This document shows, in pieces, positions 8,541-17,172 of a DNA stretch of 64,000 nucleotides. The position numbers and the translations under genes were made by a program. The stretch covers positions 3,933 to 67,932 of the forward strand of contig CAUHSG010000010.1 in the NCBI GenBank assembly GCA_959608885.1. The letters run 5' to 3'. Below the pieces are notes generated by a model. The model was not told the DNA's origin, searched no databases, and saw nothing but the letters and a program-made list of their open reading frames with translations. Positions within the stretch are counted from its first letter, which is position 1. Every line of letters starts with the position of its first letter. This stretch comes from an uncultured Coriobacteriia bacterium. GTDB lineage: Bacteria > Actinomycetota > Coriobacteriia > Coriobacteriales > QAMH01.

Positions 8541-9542
8541 TTATTCGTCGCCGGCTTGCTGACCCGCATCCTCCTCACCTGAGTCTTCCGGCGTGTCGGA
8601 ATTCGGTTCGTCCGGGTTTGCCTGACCCTGCTGATCGCCGGCACCAAACGCCTTTGCCGGCAATGTTGCCAGGTCGGTCTTGCCCGCAAGCAGCGTATCC
8701 CCATCGGAACCAAGCCACTTGGTCGCGATAACGCGCATGACACCATTCGCGTTAATCGTCTTGACGGCGGCATTGACCCCGCTGGAAAGCGCGGAGTTTT
8801 GCGTGAGGGTTACGGCGTAGATGGGCGTGACGCAATCGGCACCCAGAAAGCCCATGCGGATGATGTTCTCGTAGTTGCGTGCGAAGTAGTCACCGAGAAC
8901 CGCATCGGTGACGAGGAACTTCTGCTCGCCATCGTTGAGCGCGTCGAACGCATCCTGCATAGTGGGCATGGCAACGACCTTATCGATGCCGAGAAGCTCC
9001 TGCACCTTGCTCGCCGCGGTCGTGTCTGCCTGCACGAGCACCTTGGCAGTGCCGGCATTGGCCTGTGCGGCAACGTCCTCGATGGAAACGGGCTTGTTGG
9101 TGCTCAGGCAGAAGAGCGAGAGACCATCAGTAAGGTAGGAGTCGCTATAGGAGACAAGGTCGCCCGTACCGGACTTGGTGAGCCCGAGCGCGACATCGAC
9201 CTGCTTGTTGCTGAGGGCGAAGCGACCACTCGACCCCACATCGACGATCTGCATGCGCAGTCCAAGTTCCTGGGCGATGGCCGCGGCGACATCGACATCG
9301 ATGCCAACGGTCTGGTTGCTCGAATTGGTGCCACCGTACGGCGAGTTGCTCGCGTTGATGCCAACGGTGAGCACTCCCTCGGTGATGGTCGCCGAAGCAT
9401 CGAGCTTGGGCGACAGATTGCTCTCAACCTGGGTATTGGTTTGGAGCTGGCATGCCGACAGGCCCATCACGGCAAACATGCAGGCAACGAGCGCCACGAC
9501 GACTGCGGATATTCCCTTGTGTTTGATTTGCTTTGCGAACAT
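8541..9542 (-). CDS. Amino-acid ABC transporter substrate-binding lipoprotein (SBP_bac_3)
   Basis: The 333-residue protein begins with a lipoprotein signal (MFAKQIKHKGISAVVVALVA...VMGLSAC) with the lipobox LSAC, so it should be anchored to the outer face of the membrane. The mature part is a family-3 periplasmic binding protein: GVLTVGINASNSPYGG, IDVDVAAAIAQELGLRMQIVDV, VDVALGLTKSG, then the second lobe. An acidic, Pro/Gly/Gln-rich tail (GAGDQQGQANPDEPNSDTPEDSGEEDAGQ) ends it. The start at 9542 is chosen for the GGAGCAAG ribosome-binding site and the signal peptide. No permease or ATPase gene lies next to it, so the transporter partner is elsewhere or it works as a sensor. The ligand (probably a polar amino acid) is inferred from the family only. 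Confidence 0.85.
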   Translation of the reverse strand: MFAKQIKHKGISAVVVALVACMFAVMGLSACQLQTNTQVESNLSPKLDASATITEGVLTVGINASNSPYGGTNSSNQTVGIDVDVAAAIAQELGLRMQIVDVGSSGRFALSNKQVDVALGLTKSGTGDLVSYSDSYLTDGLSLFCLSTNKPVSIEDVAAQANAGTAKVLVQADTTAASKVQELLGIDKVVAMPTMQDAFDALNDGEQKFLVTDAVLGDYFARNYENIIRMGFLGADCVTPIYAVTLTQNSALSSGVNAAVKTINANGVMRVIATKWLGSDGDTLLAGKTDLATLPAKAFGAGDQQGQANPDEPNSDTPEDSGEEDAGQQAGDE

Positions 9543-9855
9543 CTTGCTCCGTTTGTCATGTGCCAGTGGAAGCGCTCCTCCCAACTGACCTGGTTTTTGA
9601 CCCCACACTCGCATACAGAAACTTTTGCCTGATACTATCTCACTACTCATTTTCTCGCCCGGGACACCGTATGTGACCTTAACGGACGGTACGTCTTACC
9701 CCTAAGATGCGCCATGCTCGCGACCAGGAAACCCTGCCCGTTTACGTGGATCCTTTCGACCGCATCTGCCTTGGACTAGAACTGTTTTACCAGCTCGCAA
9801 CCACAGACTTGGGAGGAGCGAGTCTAGTGTATCACGCGGCAGATAATCGCGTGCG

Positions 9856-12144
9856 CTAGATTCTCCTCAAAACGAAGCAATGGTGGACCTTGGCATGTCG
9901 CTCGAAATCCAAGGGTATGGTCTTGTCGGTGATGTTCACGACCTGCACGCCCGCACGTTCGATCGTCTCGCGGTCGAGCTTGAATCCACGTAGATTACAC
10001 GAGAACACCGCAGCACCCCCACGTGTCAGCAAGCGGCTCACGCCGATGAGCAGCTCGGCGTGGTCGCGCTGGACATCCCAGCCACGTTGGCGCATCTTCG
10101 CGGAGTTCGAGAAGGTGGGCGGATCGACGAAGATGAGGTCCCAGCGCATCTTCGTATGACGCGTCTGCTGGACCCACTCGACGCAATCGGCGCGCACGAA
10201 CTCCTGATGCCCGTTCATGAGACCGTTGAGTTCCATGTTGCGCTCGCCCCATTGCAGGTAGGTGTTCGAGAGGTCCACGCTCGTCGTGAACTTCGCCCCG
10301 CGCGCAGCGGCGTAGACGCTCGCCGTGCAGGTGTAGGCGAAGAGGTTGAGGAAGCTCTTGCCCGCGGCAAGCTTGCCGACGAGCTCGCGCGTATCACGAT
10401 GGTCGAGGAAGAGCCCTGTGTCGAGATAGCTCGCGAGGTCGACTTCGAACAGCAGGCCGTTCTCCTGCGTGACGAGATGCCCGACCGGGCTGGATGAGTC
10501 AGACTGGTCAGCCCAGAAATCTGTCGCCGGGGCTGTTTTGTCGGGTGTTTTGACAGGCATCTTGGAACCAGACAAAACTGCCCCGGCGACTTTTGTCTGG
10601 TTCGCGTATTGCGAGCCACCTTTGGCGCGCACGCGGCGCTTCACGAAGACGTCGTCTGCGGAAACGCCGAGTACGACGCTTGCGATGTTGAGGGCATCGG
10701 TCATGCGACGAGCAGCCTTGCCGGCATCGATGCTCTTGGGAGGCGCGTACTCGGCGACATGCACGAGCCACCTGCCCGCATCCTTGCCCGCCCCTTCATA
10801 GAGGTCGATGGCCATGTTGTAATCGGGCAAATCGGCATCGTATACACGGTAGGCCGAGACCTTGTTCTTGGCGGCCCATTTACGACGCTGCTTGTAGACC
10901 TTGTTGAGACGGTCGGCGAATTGCTGGGAACCCGCATCGTAAACGGCGATGTCGCAATCTCGCACGTTCACCTGCGCGCGACGCCCCGCATCACCATGCA
11001 GGTCGAAGAGCGCGATTTCGCAAGAAGCGGAACCGTTCATGCATGCGAAGCCCTCGCTGCGCTCCATGCCCAGGTACGCATCGGCATCTTTGCCACCCAC
11101 AAGCATGACAGCGCAATCGAGCTGCTCGCATCCGAGAAGCTGTCGCGCAAGCTGCGCATAGCTTGCGGGCAAGATCGCCTCGGGGACCTCCGTGCCAACA
11201 AAAAGACAGCTCGCAAACATACCGCGTGTATCGGCGTGACGAGCAAGAGCGTCATCCAGGGCATCCTGGCTCGGCGCGAACTCGATGAGCGAAGCAACGG
11301 CAGCGGCCCTAGCACGCGCTTGCGCACAGGCTATCTCGCGATCGCGATCATCCGTTGCGTATATCACGACCTCTTTCGAACCTTCCTGGGCTCGCATGTC
11401 AGCCGCATCGAGCACGTCGGTCCACAGCTTCTCGTCATGCCCAGACCAGCTGGTGAATCCCCAGCTAGAACGCATGATACCAGGTGCCCTATCACCGGCT
11501 ATCAGCGCCGCCTCGATGGCAAGCGTACCCGCGGCGCACATGCTATCTACGAGCAGCTCGCCATGGCGCGCACGCTCGGGCCAACCCGCCGCAAGCAACA
11601 TGGCCGCCGCAAGCGTCTCGTGTATGAAGGGAGAGGTGCTCCGCATGGCATCACGATACCCGCGGTCCTCGAGCGAGGTACCCGAGAGGTCGATGTAGAT
11701 GGTTGCGCGCCTGGCATGCAGGTTCACCTGGATGCGCAGATCGGGATGCTGCGTATCAACATCGGGGCGTACGCCACGAAGCTCGCGCAAGCGGTCGCAG
11801 ACGGCGTCCTTCACGCGTAGCGCTGTAAAGCGCGTGTCTCGAAGCTCGTCATTCGCCCCTCGGGCGCTTACGGCGATGGTCGCGTCCGGGGCGACATGCT
11901 CTTCCCAGGCGATGCCACGCACGCCAACATAGAGGCTGTCGGAATCCCTCGCCTCGACACGCCCGACTACCAACAGGATGCGGCTCGCAACGCGTGACCA
12001 CAACAGCGCCGTGTACGCCTGCTCTAACCCAGCCTTAAACGCGACGCCGCCGGTCAGAGGACGAACCTCGTCCATCCCCAGCTCGCGCAGCTCCTGGCCA
12101 AGAACCGCCTCGAGCCCCGTGCCACATGTCGCAAAGAGCTCCAT
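9856..12144 (-). CDS. rlmKL: Bifunctional 23S rRNA methyltransferase (RlmL/RlmK fusion)
   Basis: The 762-residue protein combines two SAM-dependent enzymes that modify 23S rRNA: RlmL (m2G2445) in the N-terminal half and RlmK (m7G2069) in the C-terminal half, by family knowledge from E. coli (about 700 residues). Seen here are the THUMP domain (residues about 1-160), the first methyltransferase with HGELLVDSMCAAGTLAIEAALIA (about 205), and the second with FLDHRDTRELVG, KSFLNLFAYTCTASVYAA and DLIFVDPPTFSNSAK. Between the halves, about residues 513-542 (NQTKVAGAVLSG...) are encoded by a complete inverted pair of REP elements inserted in frame at a position where E. coli has only a short linker. 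It is the last gene of the minus-strand run starting at topA. Confidence 0.93.
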   Translation of the reverse strand: MELFATCGTGLEAVLGQELRELGMDEVRPLTGGVAFKAGLEQAYTALLWSRVASRILLVVGRVEARDSDSLYVGVRGIAWEEHVAPDATIAVSARGANDELRDTRFTALRVKDAVCDRLRELRGVRPDVDTQHPDLRIQVNLHARRATIYIDLSGTSLEDRGYRDAMRSTSPFIHETLAAAMLLAAGWPERARHGELLVDSMCAAGTLAIEAALIAGDRAPGIMRSSWGFTSWSGHDEKLWTDVLDAADMRAQEGSKEVVIYATDDRDREIACAQARARAAAVASLIEFAPSQDALDDALARHADTRGMFASCLFVGTEVPEAILPASYAQLARQLLGCEQLDCAVMLVGGKDADAYLGMERSEGFACMNGSASCEIALFDLHGDAGRRAQVNVRDCDIAVYDAGSQQFADRLNKVYKQRRKWAAKNKVSAYRVYDADLPDYNMAIDLYEGAGKDAGRWLVHVAEYAPPKSIDAGKAARRMTDALNIASVVLGVSADDVFVKRRVRAKGGSQYANQTKVAGAVLSGSKMPVKTPDKTAPATDFWADQSDSSSPVGHLVTQENGLLFEVDLASYLDTGLFLDHRDTRELVGKLAAGKSFLNLFAYTCTASVYAAARGAKFTTSVDLSNTYLQWGERNMELNGLMNGHQEFVRADCVEWVQQTRHTKMRWDLIFVDPPTFSNSAKMRQRGWDVQRDHAELLIGVSRLLTRGGAAVFSCNLRGFKLDRETIERAGVQVVNITDKTIPLDFERHAKVHHCFVLRRI
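10517..10602. repeat. REPIN (inverted REP pair) inside rlmKL coding sequence
   Basis: Left REP 10517-10543 has the reverse core GTCGCCGGGGCTG; right REP 10566-10602 has the forward core CTGCCCCGGCGAC with full AACCAGACAAAA/TTTTGTCTGGTT arms. The pair is in frame with rlmKL and adds about 30 codons without a stop. Confidence 0.85.
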
Positions 12145-12159
12145 GACAATCCGCTCCGC

Positions 12160-13215
12160 TTAGTTTTTCGAGAAGAAGCCGTCGATGGGCGGCGGACTTC
12201 CGTGCGAACGGCCGGATGAACCCGGCGCGTCGTTATCATCGAAATAGTCCGAAGCGCCGAAGAATTCGTCGAGTCGCTCGCAGCGCTCGTTGAAACCGTC
12301 AGCTAACGCCCAGTCCAGGCCGTAATCGGCGCACGTCTGCTCGTCTTCGTAGAGCAGGGCGAGCGCCTGGATGTTCATTTCCTCCCCGCCAACGGCCTGC
12401 AACAGCTCATAAAGCTGGTAAGCGGTCTCGGTCATGGGGATGGTCACCTCAAGCTCCTCGGCAGTATCGAGCGCCACGTCGAGCATGTCGAGAAAGGCAG
12501 CGATGTTGATGCGTCCCGTGTAATCGTGCCCGAGCACCTGCGGGATGTAGTCGACAAGCGCTCGCGAGCCACCCGAGGTCGATGCGAGCACGTTGAGCGC
12601 GTTCTTCTCGGGAAAACCCGCGATGTGCGCAAGCGAAATCGCCTCGATGGCGCCCATGAGCGAGCCGGCGAGCGCGATGATGCTGACCATCGCCGCGAAC
12701 TGCCCGTCACCCGCCGTCTCCTGCGGCATGACGATGGGCGCGAGAAACGGGAACAGCGGCGAGAGCGTGTTCTTCGTCTGTGGATCCCCGCCCACGAATA
12801 CGACGGCGCCCTCGCGCTCGCCCACGCAGACAATGGGAGCGTCGAGCACCTCGATGTCGGAGACGGCGGCAACCGCCTGAATCTCGCGCGCGAGACGCGG
12901 GCTCGATACGCTCAGATCGATGCAGAACGTGCCAGGATCCATGAGCTCGAGCAGTCCCTCGTCACCCAAGTACAGGTTCTCGACATCGGCGGTGGTGTGC
13001 AGCGAGGTGATGACAACCTGGCTGCCGAGCAAGGCCTCCATGCGATCGTCGATGAAGGTCGCGCCCACTTCGCGCAGGGCCGGAGCTTCGCGCGGATCGT
13101 GACTTGCAACGACGACATCGAAGCCGGTAATCTTGAGCTTGGCAATCGCCTCGATGACGGCGGGCTGCGCCGCTCCGCCAAAGAACGCGATGCGTGTGTC
13201 GAGCGGGCTGATCAT
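12160..13215 (-). CDS. Degenerate beta-hydroxyacid dehydrogenase-like protein (6PGDH/HIBADH fold)
   Basis: The 351-residue protein has the layout of NAD(P)-dependent 3-hydroxyisobutyrate dehydrogenase relatives: a Rossmann half (TRIAFFGGAAQPAVIEAI... VVITSLHTTADVENLY...FCIDLSVSSPRLAREI) and an all-helical half. Several signatures are altered. The nucleotide loop is FFGGAAQP rather than GxGxMG. The substrate loop is DAPIVCVGEREGAVVFVGG rather than DAPVSGG. The usual catalytic lysine in GxGxxxKxxxN is missing from AGDGQFAAMVSIIALAGSL. It may therefore bind a nucleotide without the standard chemistry. A Ser/Gly/Pro-rich tail ends the protein. It lies 3 bp after the DegV gene and 15 bp before rlmKL. 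Confidence 0.7.
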   Translation of the reverse strand: MISPLDTRIAFFGGAAQPAVIEAIAKLKITGFDVVVASHDPREAPALREVGATFIDDRMEALLGSQVVITSLHTTADVENLYLGDEGLLELMDPGTFCIDLSVSSPRLAREIQAVAAVSDIEVLDAPIVCVGEREGAVVFVGGDPQTKNTLSPLFPFLAPIVMPQETAGDGQFAAMVSIIALAGSLMGAIEAISLAHIAGFPEKNALNVLASTSGGSRALVDYIPQVLGHDYTGRINIAAFLDMLDVALDTAEELEVTIPMTETAYQLYELLQAVGGEEMNIQALALLYEDEQTCADYGLDWALADGFNERCERLDEFFGASDYFDDNDAPGSSGRSHGSPPPIDGFFSKN

Positions 13216-13218
13216 CGA

Positions 13219-14160
13219 CTACTCCCCACTGTTGATCTTGTTGGCGATACGGTCGGCAATGGAGATCTTCTCGCGACGATCGTCGCCCCAGAACACGACG
13301 GCGACCATGCCCGGGCCGACATGCGATCCGATGACGGGGCCAATCTGGCTGCGGATGGCGGGGATGGCGCCCTCGGGACGATCGAGATGCTCCTCGACCC
13401 ACTTGACGTCACCTTCCGCATCTGCGGAAGCCGTGAGCACGACGCCGTTTGACCCGTGGTCATCGGCATGGTTTTCGTCATAGCACTTCACCAACGCCTT
13501 GAGGGACTTCTTGCGACCACGGGCGACACCGGTGAGGGAAAGGGCACCATCGAGGTCGAAGTCGAGTAGCGGCTTGATGTTGAGCTTAGCGCCGATGGTC
13601 GCCGCAGCCGCGGGAATGCGGCCACCGCGACGCAGGTATTCGAGCTCGTCAACCGTGAACAGGCAGTTCACGAACCAACGGGCCTCCTCGGCCCACGCCG
13701 CGAGCTGCTTGGCCGTAAGACCGCGATTGCGCTGGTTGATGGCTTCGTAGGCAAGCAGGCCCTCAGCAATCGAGGCAAGCTTGGTATCGATCACGTATAT
13801 CTCGAAGTCGGGATATTGCTCCCTGATATCACCGACGACCTGCTCGACAAGGCCGAAGGTACCCGAAAGCGCGGAGCTAAAGCCGAGGTACACCGTCGGG
13901 GTGCCCTCCTTGGCGTAGGCTTCGAAGCGCTCGGTGATCTCTGAGACGGGAACCTGAGCCGTTCCCGAGACCTCGCCCTTGCGCATGCGGTCGTAGAACT
14001 CCTTGGCGGTCATGCTCTTCCACATGTCGTCGAAGTGCTCGCCATCGTTCATGTTGAACGGGAACTCGAGGAGGTCGACCTTGGCGTTATCGATAACCTC
14101 GGCGGGAAGGTCGCAGCACGAGTCGAGAACCAGGCGGCATTGAATCTTGTCTTCTGTCAT
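13219..14160 (-). CDS. DegV family fatty-acid-binding protein
   Basis: The 313-residue protein matches the two-domain DegV fold: N-terminal RLVLDSCCDLPAEVI with the strand-loop motif, then MWKSMTAKEFYDRMRKGEVSGTAQVP (the SxTSQP-like lipid-phosphate loop), TVYLGFSSALSGTFG and the C-terminal LEYLRRGGRIPAAAATIGAKLNIKPLL, GPVIGSHVGPG. DegV proteins (FakB in Firmicutes) hold a fatty acid for phosphorylation by the kinase FakA. No fakA is next to it. It is packed between pncB and the dehydrogenase-like gene in the same transcription unit. Confidence 0.92.
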   Translation of the reverse strand: MTEDKIQCRLVLDSCCDLPAEVIDNAKVDLLEFPFNMNDGEHFDDMWKSMTAKEFYDRMRKGEVSGTAQVPVSEITERFEAYAKEGTPTVYLGFSSALSGTFGLVEQVVGDIREQYPDFEIYVIDTKLASIAEGLLAYEAINQRNRGLTAKQLAAWAEEARWFVNCLFTVDELEYLRRGGRIPAAAATIGAKLNIKPLLDFDLDGALSLTGVARGRKKSLKALVKCYDENHADDHGSNGVVLTASADAEGDVKWVEEHLDRPEGAIPAIRSQIGPVIGSHVGPGMVAVVFWGDDRREKISIADRIANKINSGE

Positions 14161-14206
14161 CGGATGTCTCCTTATCGTCTACGGACGCATCTTCACGTGC
14201 CGTGTC

Positions 14207-15667
14207 CTAATCATACAGCGAGCTGTTCTTACCCGTCATGATTACGAGATCATCACGCTTCTTGAATAGCGTGCGCTCGATACCGCACGGATACTCATGC
14301 GGGTTCATGAAGCGCTTGATCGAGTCATCCAGGCAGGCGAGCTGTTGGGTGCATCGCGCGCGGGCGGTGCGTGCGGAAAGATCGACATCCTCCAACTTGC
14401 CGGCCTTGACCAGGGGCTTGAGAAGCGTCTCGAACTCGCCTTCCATCTTCCTACGTCGCATCGCGTCGAGTGGGTCGACGATGACGGCATCGGCGGGCAC
14501 GTCGTCGTTCACGTCGAATATGAGGTCCCCGACGAGCATGCCGTCCCCATTGCGATAGCGACGCACGTCGAGCACGCCGGGAATGGTGCGCTTGTAGAGT
14601 TGCTCGGATATCTTGAGGCGCGGCGTCCAATCCTCCTGACCCGGCTCGCGAATGGCCGAGAGCTTGTAGACGCCTCCGAGCGCGGGCTGCCCGTAGGCCG
14701 CGGCCAGATGCGTGCCCACGCCCAGGGCCGTGTACTGGGCACGCTGCTCGTTGAGCGACGTGATCGTGTATTCGTCAAGGTCATTGGAGAGTACGATTCC
14801 CACGTCATCGAAGCCAGCTTGATTGAGCATTGCACGGGTCATCTTCGAGAGCCATGCCAAGTCACCGGAATCGATGCGAACGGCCTTGAGCTGGTGGCCG
14901 TCGCGCTTGAGTTCCCGCGCAACGGTGATGGCGTTGCTCACACCTTGCTTCACATCATAGGTATCCACGAGCAGAATACAGTTGTCGGGCATGGCCCGGG
15001 CATAGGCGCGGAAAGCCGTCAGCTCATCGGGAAACGACATGACCCACGAATGGGCGTGCGTGCCGCTCACGGGGATATCGTAGAGCTTGCCCGCGAGCAC
15101 GTTGGCAACTGATGCACATCCACCAACATAGGCGGCCCGCGACGAGGAGAGCGCGCCATCTGGTCCCTGAGCGCGGCGCAACCCGAACTCAGAGACGGGA
15201 CGGCCCTCGGCCGCCTGACATACGCGAGATGCCTTGGTCGCGATGAGCGTCTGGAAGTTGACGCCGTTGAGGATGGCGGGCTCGAGAAGCTGGCATTGCA
15301 GCAGGGGGCCCGTCACGCGCACGAGCGGTTCACGTGGAAACACGGGAGAGCCTTCGGGAACGATGCAGATGTCGACGGAGAGCTCGACTTCGCGCAGCCA
15401 CGCGAGAAAGGCCGGATCGAACAACGGGGCCCCGCCCGGCGATTGCAGCGAGGCAAGGTACTCGATGTCATCATCGGTGAAGCCGAAGCCATCGACGAGC
15501 TCGGCAATCTGGTTGGCACCGCAGAAGACGCCGTAACCTCCGCCAAAGGGATTGTCGCGATAGAACGAGTAGAAGCACGCCTCAGTATCGAGCTTGCCCT
15601 GCGACCAGTAGCCTTGGGCCATCGTGATCTCGTAGAGATCGGTCAACAACGTCATGTTGCGCGCCAT
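14207..15667 (-). CDS. pncB: Nicotinate phosphoribosyltransferase
   Basis: This enzyme makes nicotinate mononucleotide from nicotinate and PRPP in NAD salvage. The 486-residue length fits the long bacterial PncB subgroup. Motifs include LLTDLYEITMAQGYW at the start, EFGLRRAQGPDGALSSSRAAYVGG (family-diagnostic, with the catalytic/phosphorylated histidine further on in SGTHAHSWVMSF), LVDTYDVKQGVSNAI and the PRPP/phosphate region VRIDSGDLAWLSK. It follows the PSP1 gene by 23 bp and precedes degV by 46 bp in the topA-rlmKL run. Confidence 0.93.
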   Translation of the reverse strand: MARNMTLLTDLYEITMAQGYWSQGKLDTEACFYSFYRDNPFGGGYGVFCGANQIAELVDGFGFTDDDIEYLASLQSPGGAPLFDPAFLAWLREVELSVDICIVPEGSPVFPREPLVRVTGPLLQCQLLEPAILNGVNFQTLIATKASRVCQAAEGRPVSEFGLRRAQGPDGALSSSRAAYVGGCASVANVLAGKLYDIPVSGTHAHSWVMSFPDELTAFRAYARAMPDNCILLVDTYDVKQGVSNAITVARELKRDGHQLKAVRIDSGDLAWLSKMTRAMLNQAGFDDVGIVLSNDLDEYTITSLNEQRAQYTALGVGTHLAAAYGQPALGGVYKLSAIREPGQEDWTPRLKISEQLYKRTIPGVLDVRRYRNGDGMLVGDLIFDVNDDVPADAVIVDPLDAMRRRKMEGEFETLLKPLVKAGKLEDVDLSARTARARCTQQLACLDDSIKRFMNPHEYPCGIERTLFKKRDDLVIMTGKNSSLYD

Positions 15668-15690
15668 GTGCCTCTCCCGCCCCGTGCGAA

Positions 15691-17172
15691 TTACTCGCCG
15701 GCTTTGCCCTCGCTCGACTTGCCTGAGCCGTTACCTCCGCCGCCACGATGCCTACGACGACGCGGTTTGCTGCCCGAACCGTTCGAACCACCGTCATGGG
15801 ACGCGTTTCCGCTGACTGTCGAGGAATGCTGGCCGGGACGCGGGCGTGATGAGGACTGGCCCTTGCCCTGCGATCCGTCCTTCGACGTGGCATTCTGGCT
15901 GCCCTGGCGACCCTTGTTGCCACCACTGCCGCCGCGACGGCGACGGCTGCGCGAGCGATTGCCGTTATTGCCGCCGGCAGACTGTCCATCCTTGGAATCC
16001 GGCGTATCCTTACGTGCGGAATCGTCATGCTTTATCTCGGTGCCGTCGGTTGCCGACACGGAACGGCGTCGTTTGCGCTCATCGCGCGGCTTGGGAGCCG
16101 ATGACGACGAGGAGCCCCGCTTGCGCGGCTTGCGTCCCGACTCACCCGACTGCTTGCTGCGCGACGTGTCACCCGATGAGTTGCGCCTACGACGGTGCAC
16201 GCGCTCGATGGAGCCTCCTTCGACCGTGGTGTCGGCAAGGTTGGGGTCATCGGAGAAGAGCTTCTCGCCCATCATCGCGAGATTGCTGTCGTTGCTCAGC
16301 TCCTCCATGATCTTGTCGAAGTTCTCCTGCGAGATATGACAGGGACGTATGCGTTCGCCCTCGCGCGGCACCTTGTCACCCGTGTCGAGCGCCGAGACGG
16401 GAAGCGTCAGGCTCGAGCCGTCTTCCATACGCAGGCGCACGGTTTCGCGCGGGGTGTCGAACTCGACGACCTTGCCCATGCCCGCAGGCGTGTCGATGAG
16501 GGCGTTCTTCTTGGGTGCGCGACCCTTGAAGTCCTTGTACGCCTCGTACTCGTAGCGCAGGCAGCACATGAGCCTGCCGCACAGGCCCGAGATCTTCGTG
16601 GGGTTAAGCGGAAGGTCCTGCTCCTTGGCCATGCGAATGCTCACCGGCTGGAACTCTCCACCCAGACGCGCACAGCACAGCTCCTCGCCGCAGTGACCCA
16701 GACCACCGAGCATGCGCGCCTCATCACGCGGCCCAACCTGGCGCATGTCGACACGCGTATGGAACTCGGATGCCAGATCGCGGACAAGCCCGCGGAAATC
16801 GACGCGCTCCTCCGAGGTGAAGTAGAAGGTCGCATGGGACTCGTCGAACGAGAACTCGACTGCCGACGGACTCATGTCGAGGTGATTCTTCTCGACGAGG
16901 TCATGAAAAACCGCGAGCGCCTCCTGAGCGCGCGTGGCAAGCTCATCCCCCTTCGCGAGGTCTTCCTCGGTCGCGATGCGTATGACGGGCTTGAGCGGCT
17001 TGGTGACCTCGGATTCGTCGACCTCTTCGACATCGTGAGTGCACAGGCCGATCTCGCTACCCTTGCTCGTTTCGACCAGAACATGGTCGCCGACCTTTAC
17101 GTCGAGGCCGGCGGGATCGAACCAATAGTCCTGGGACGCGTAGCGAAGTCGAACGGACGCTACTAGTGGCAT
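15691..17172 (-). CDS. PSP1-domain protein (RicT/YaaT-like) with basic disordered tail
   Basis: Residues 1-290 form the PSP1 domain: VGDHVLVETSKGSEIG, VDFRGLVRDLASEFHTRVDMRQVGPRDEARMLGG, then the Cys-rich cluster LGHCGEELCCARL ... GLCGRLMCCLRYE. In Bacillus RicT these cysteines help the Ric complex bind Fe-S clusters and act with RNase Y in mRNA processing. Here the C-terminal 190 residues are Ser/Arg/Gly-rich and disordered (SRSRRRRGGSGGNKGRQGS, repeated RR/KR clusters), likely RNA-binding, and far longer than in Bacillus. The start overlaps the holB stop by 10 bp, as in the conserved tmk-holB-PSP1 gene order of Gram-positive bacteria. Confidence 0.9.
   Translation of the reverse strand: MPLVASVRLRYASQDYWFDPAGLDVKVGDHVLVETSKGSEIGLCTHDVEEVDESEVTKPLKPVIRIATEEDLAKGDELATRAQEALAVFHDLVEKNHLDMSPSAVEFSFDESHATFYFTSEERVDFRGLVRDLASEFHTRVDMRQVGPRDEARMLGGLGHCGEELCCARLGGEFQPVSIRMAKEQDLPLNPTKISGLCGRLMCCLRYEYEAYKDFKGRAPKKNALIDTPAGMGKVVEFDTPRETVRLRMEDGSSLTLPVSALDTGDKVPREGERIRPCHISQENFDKIMEELSNDSNLAMMGEKLFSDDPNLADTTVEGGSIERVHRRRRNSSGDTSRSKQSGESGRKPRKRGSSSSSAPKPRDERKRRRSVSATDGTEIKHDDSARKDTPDSKDGQSAGGNNGNRSRSRRRRGGSGGNKGRQGSQNATSKDGSQGKGQSSSRPRPGQHSSTVSGNASHDGGSNGSGSKPRRRRHRGGGGNGSGKSSEGKAGE

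Noticed and set aside
9651..9855. Possible structured RNA (6S or SRP type) in the gap before rlmKL's stop
   Set aside because: No conserved SRP, 6S or tmRNA sequence motif can be found and no convincing long pairing is visible.
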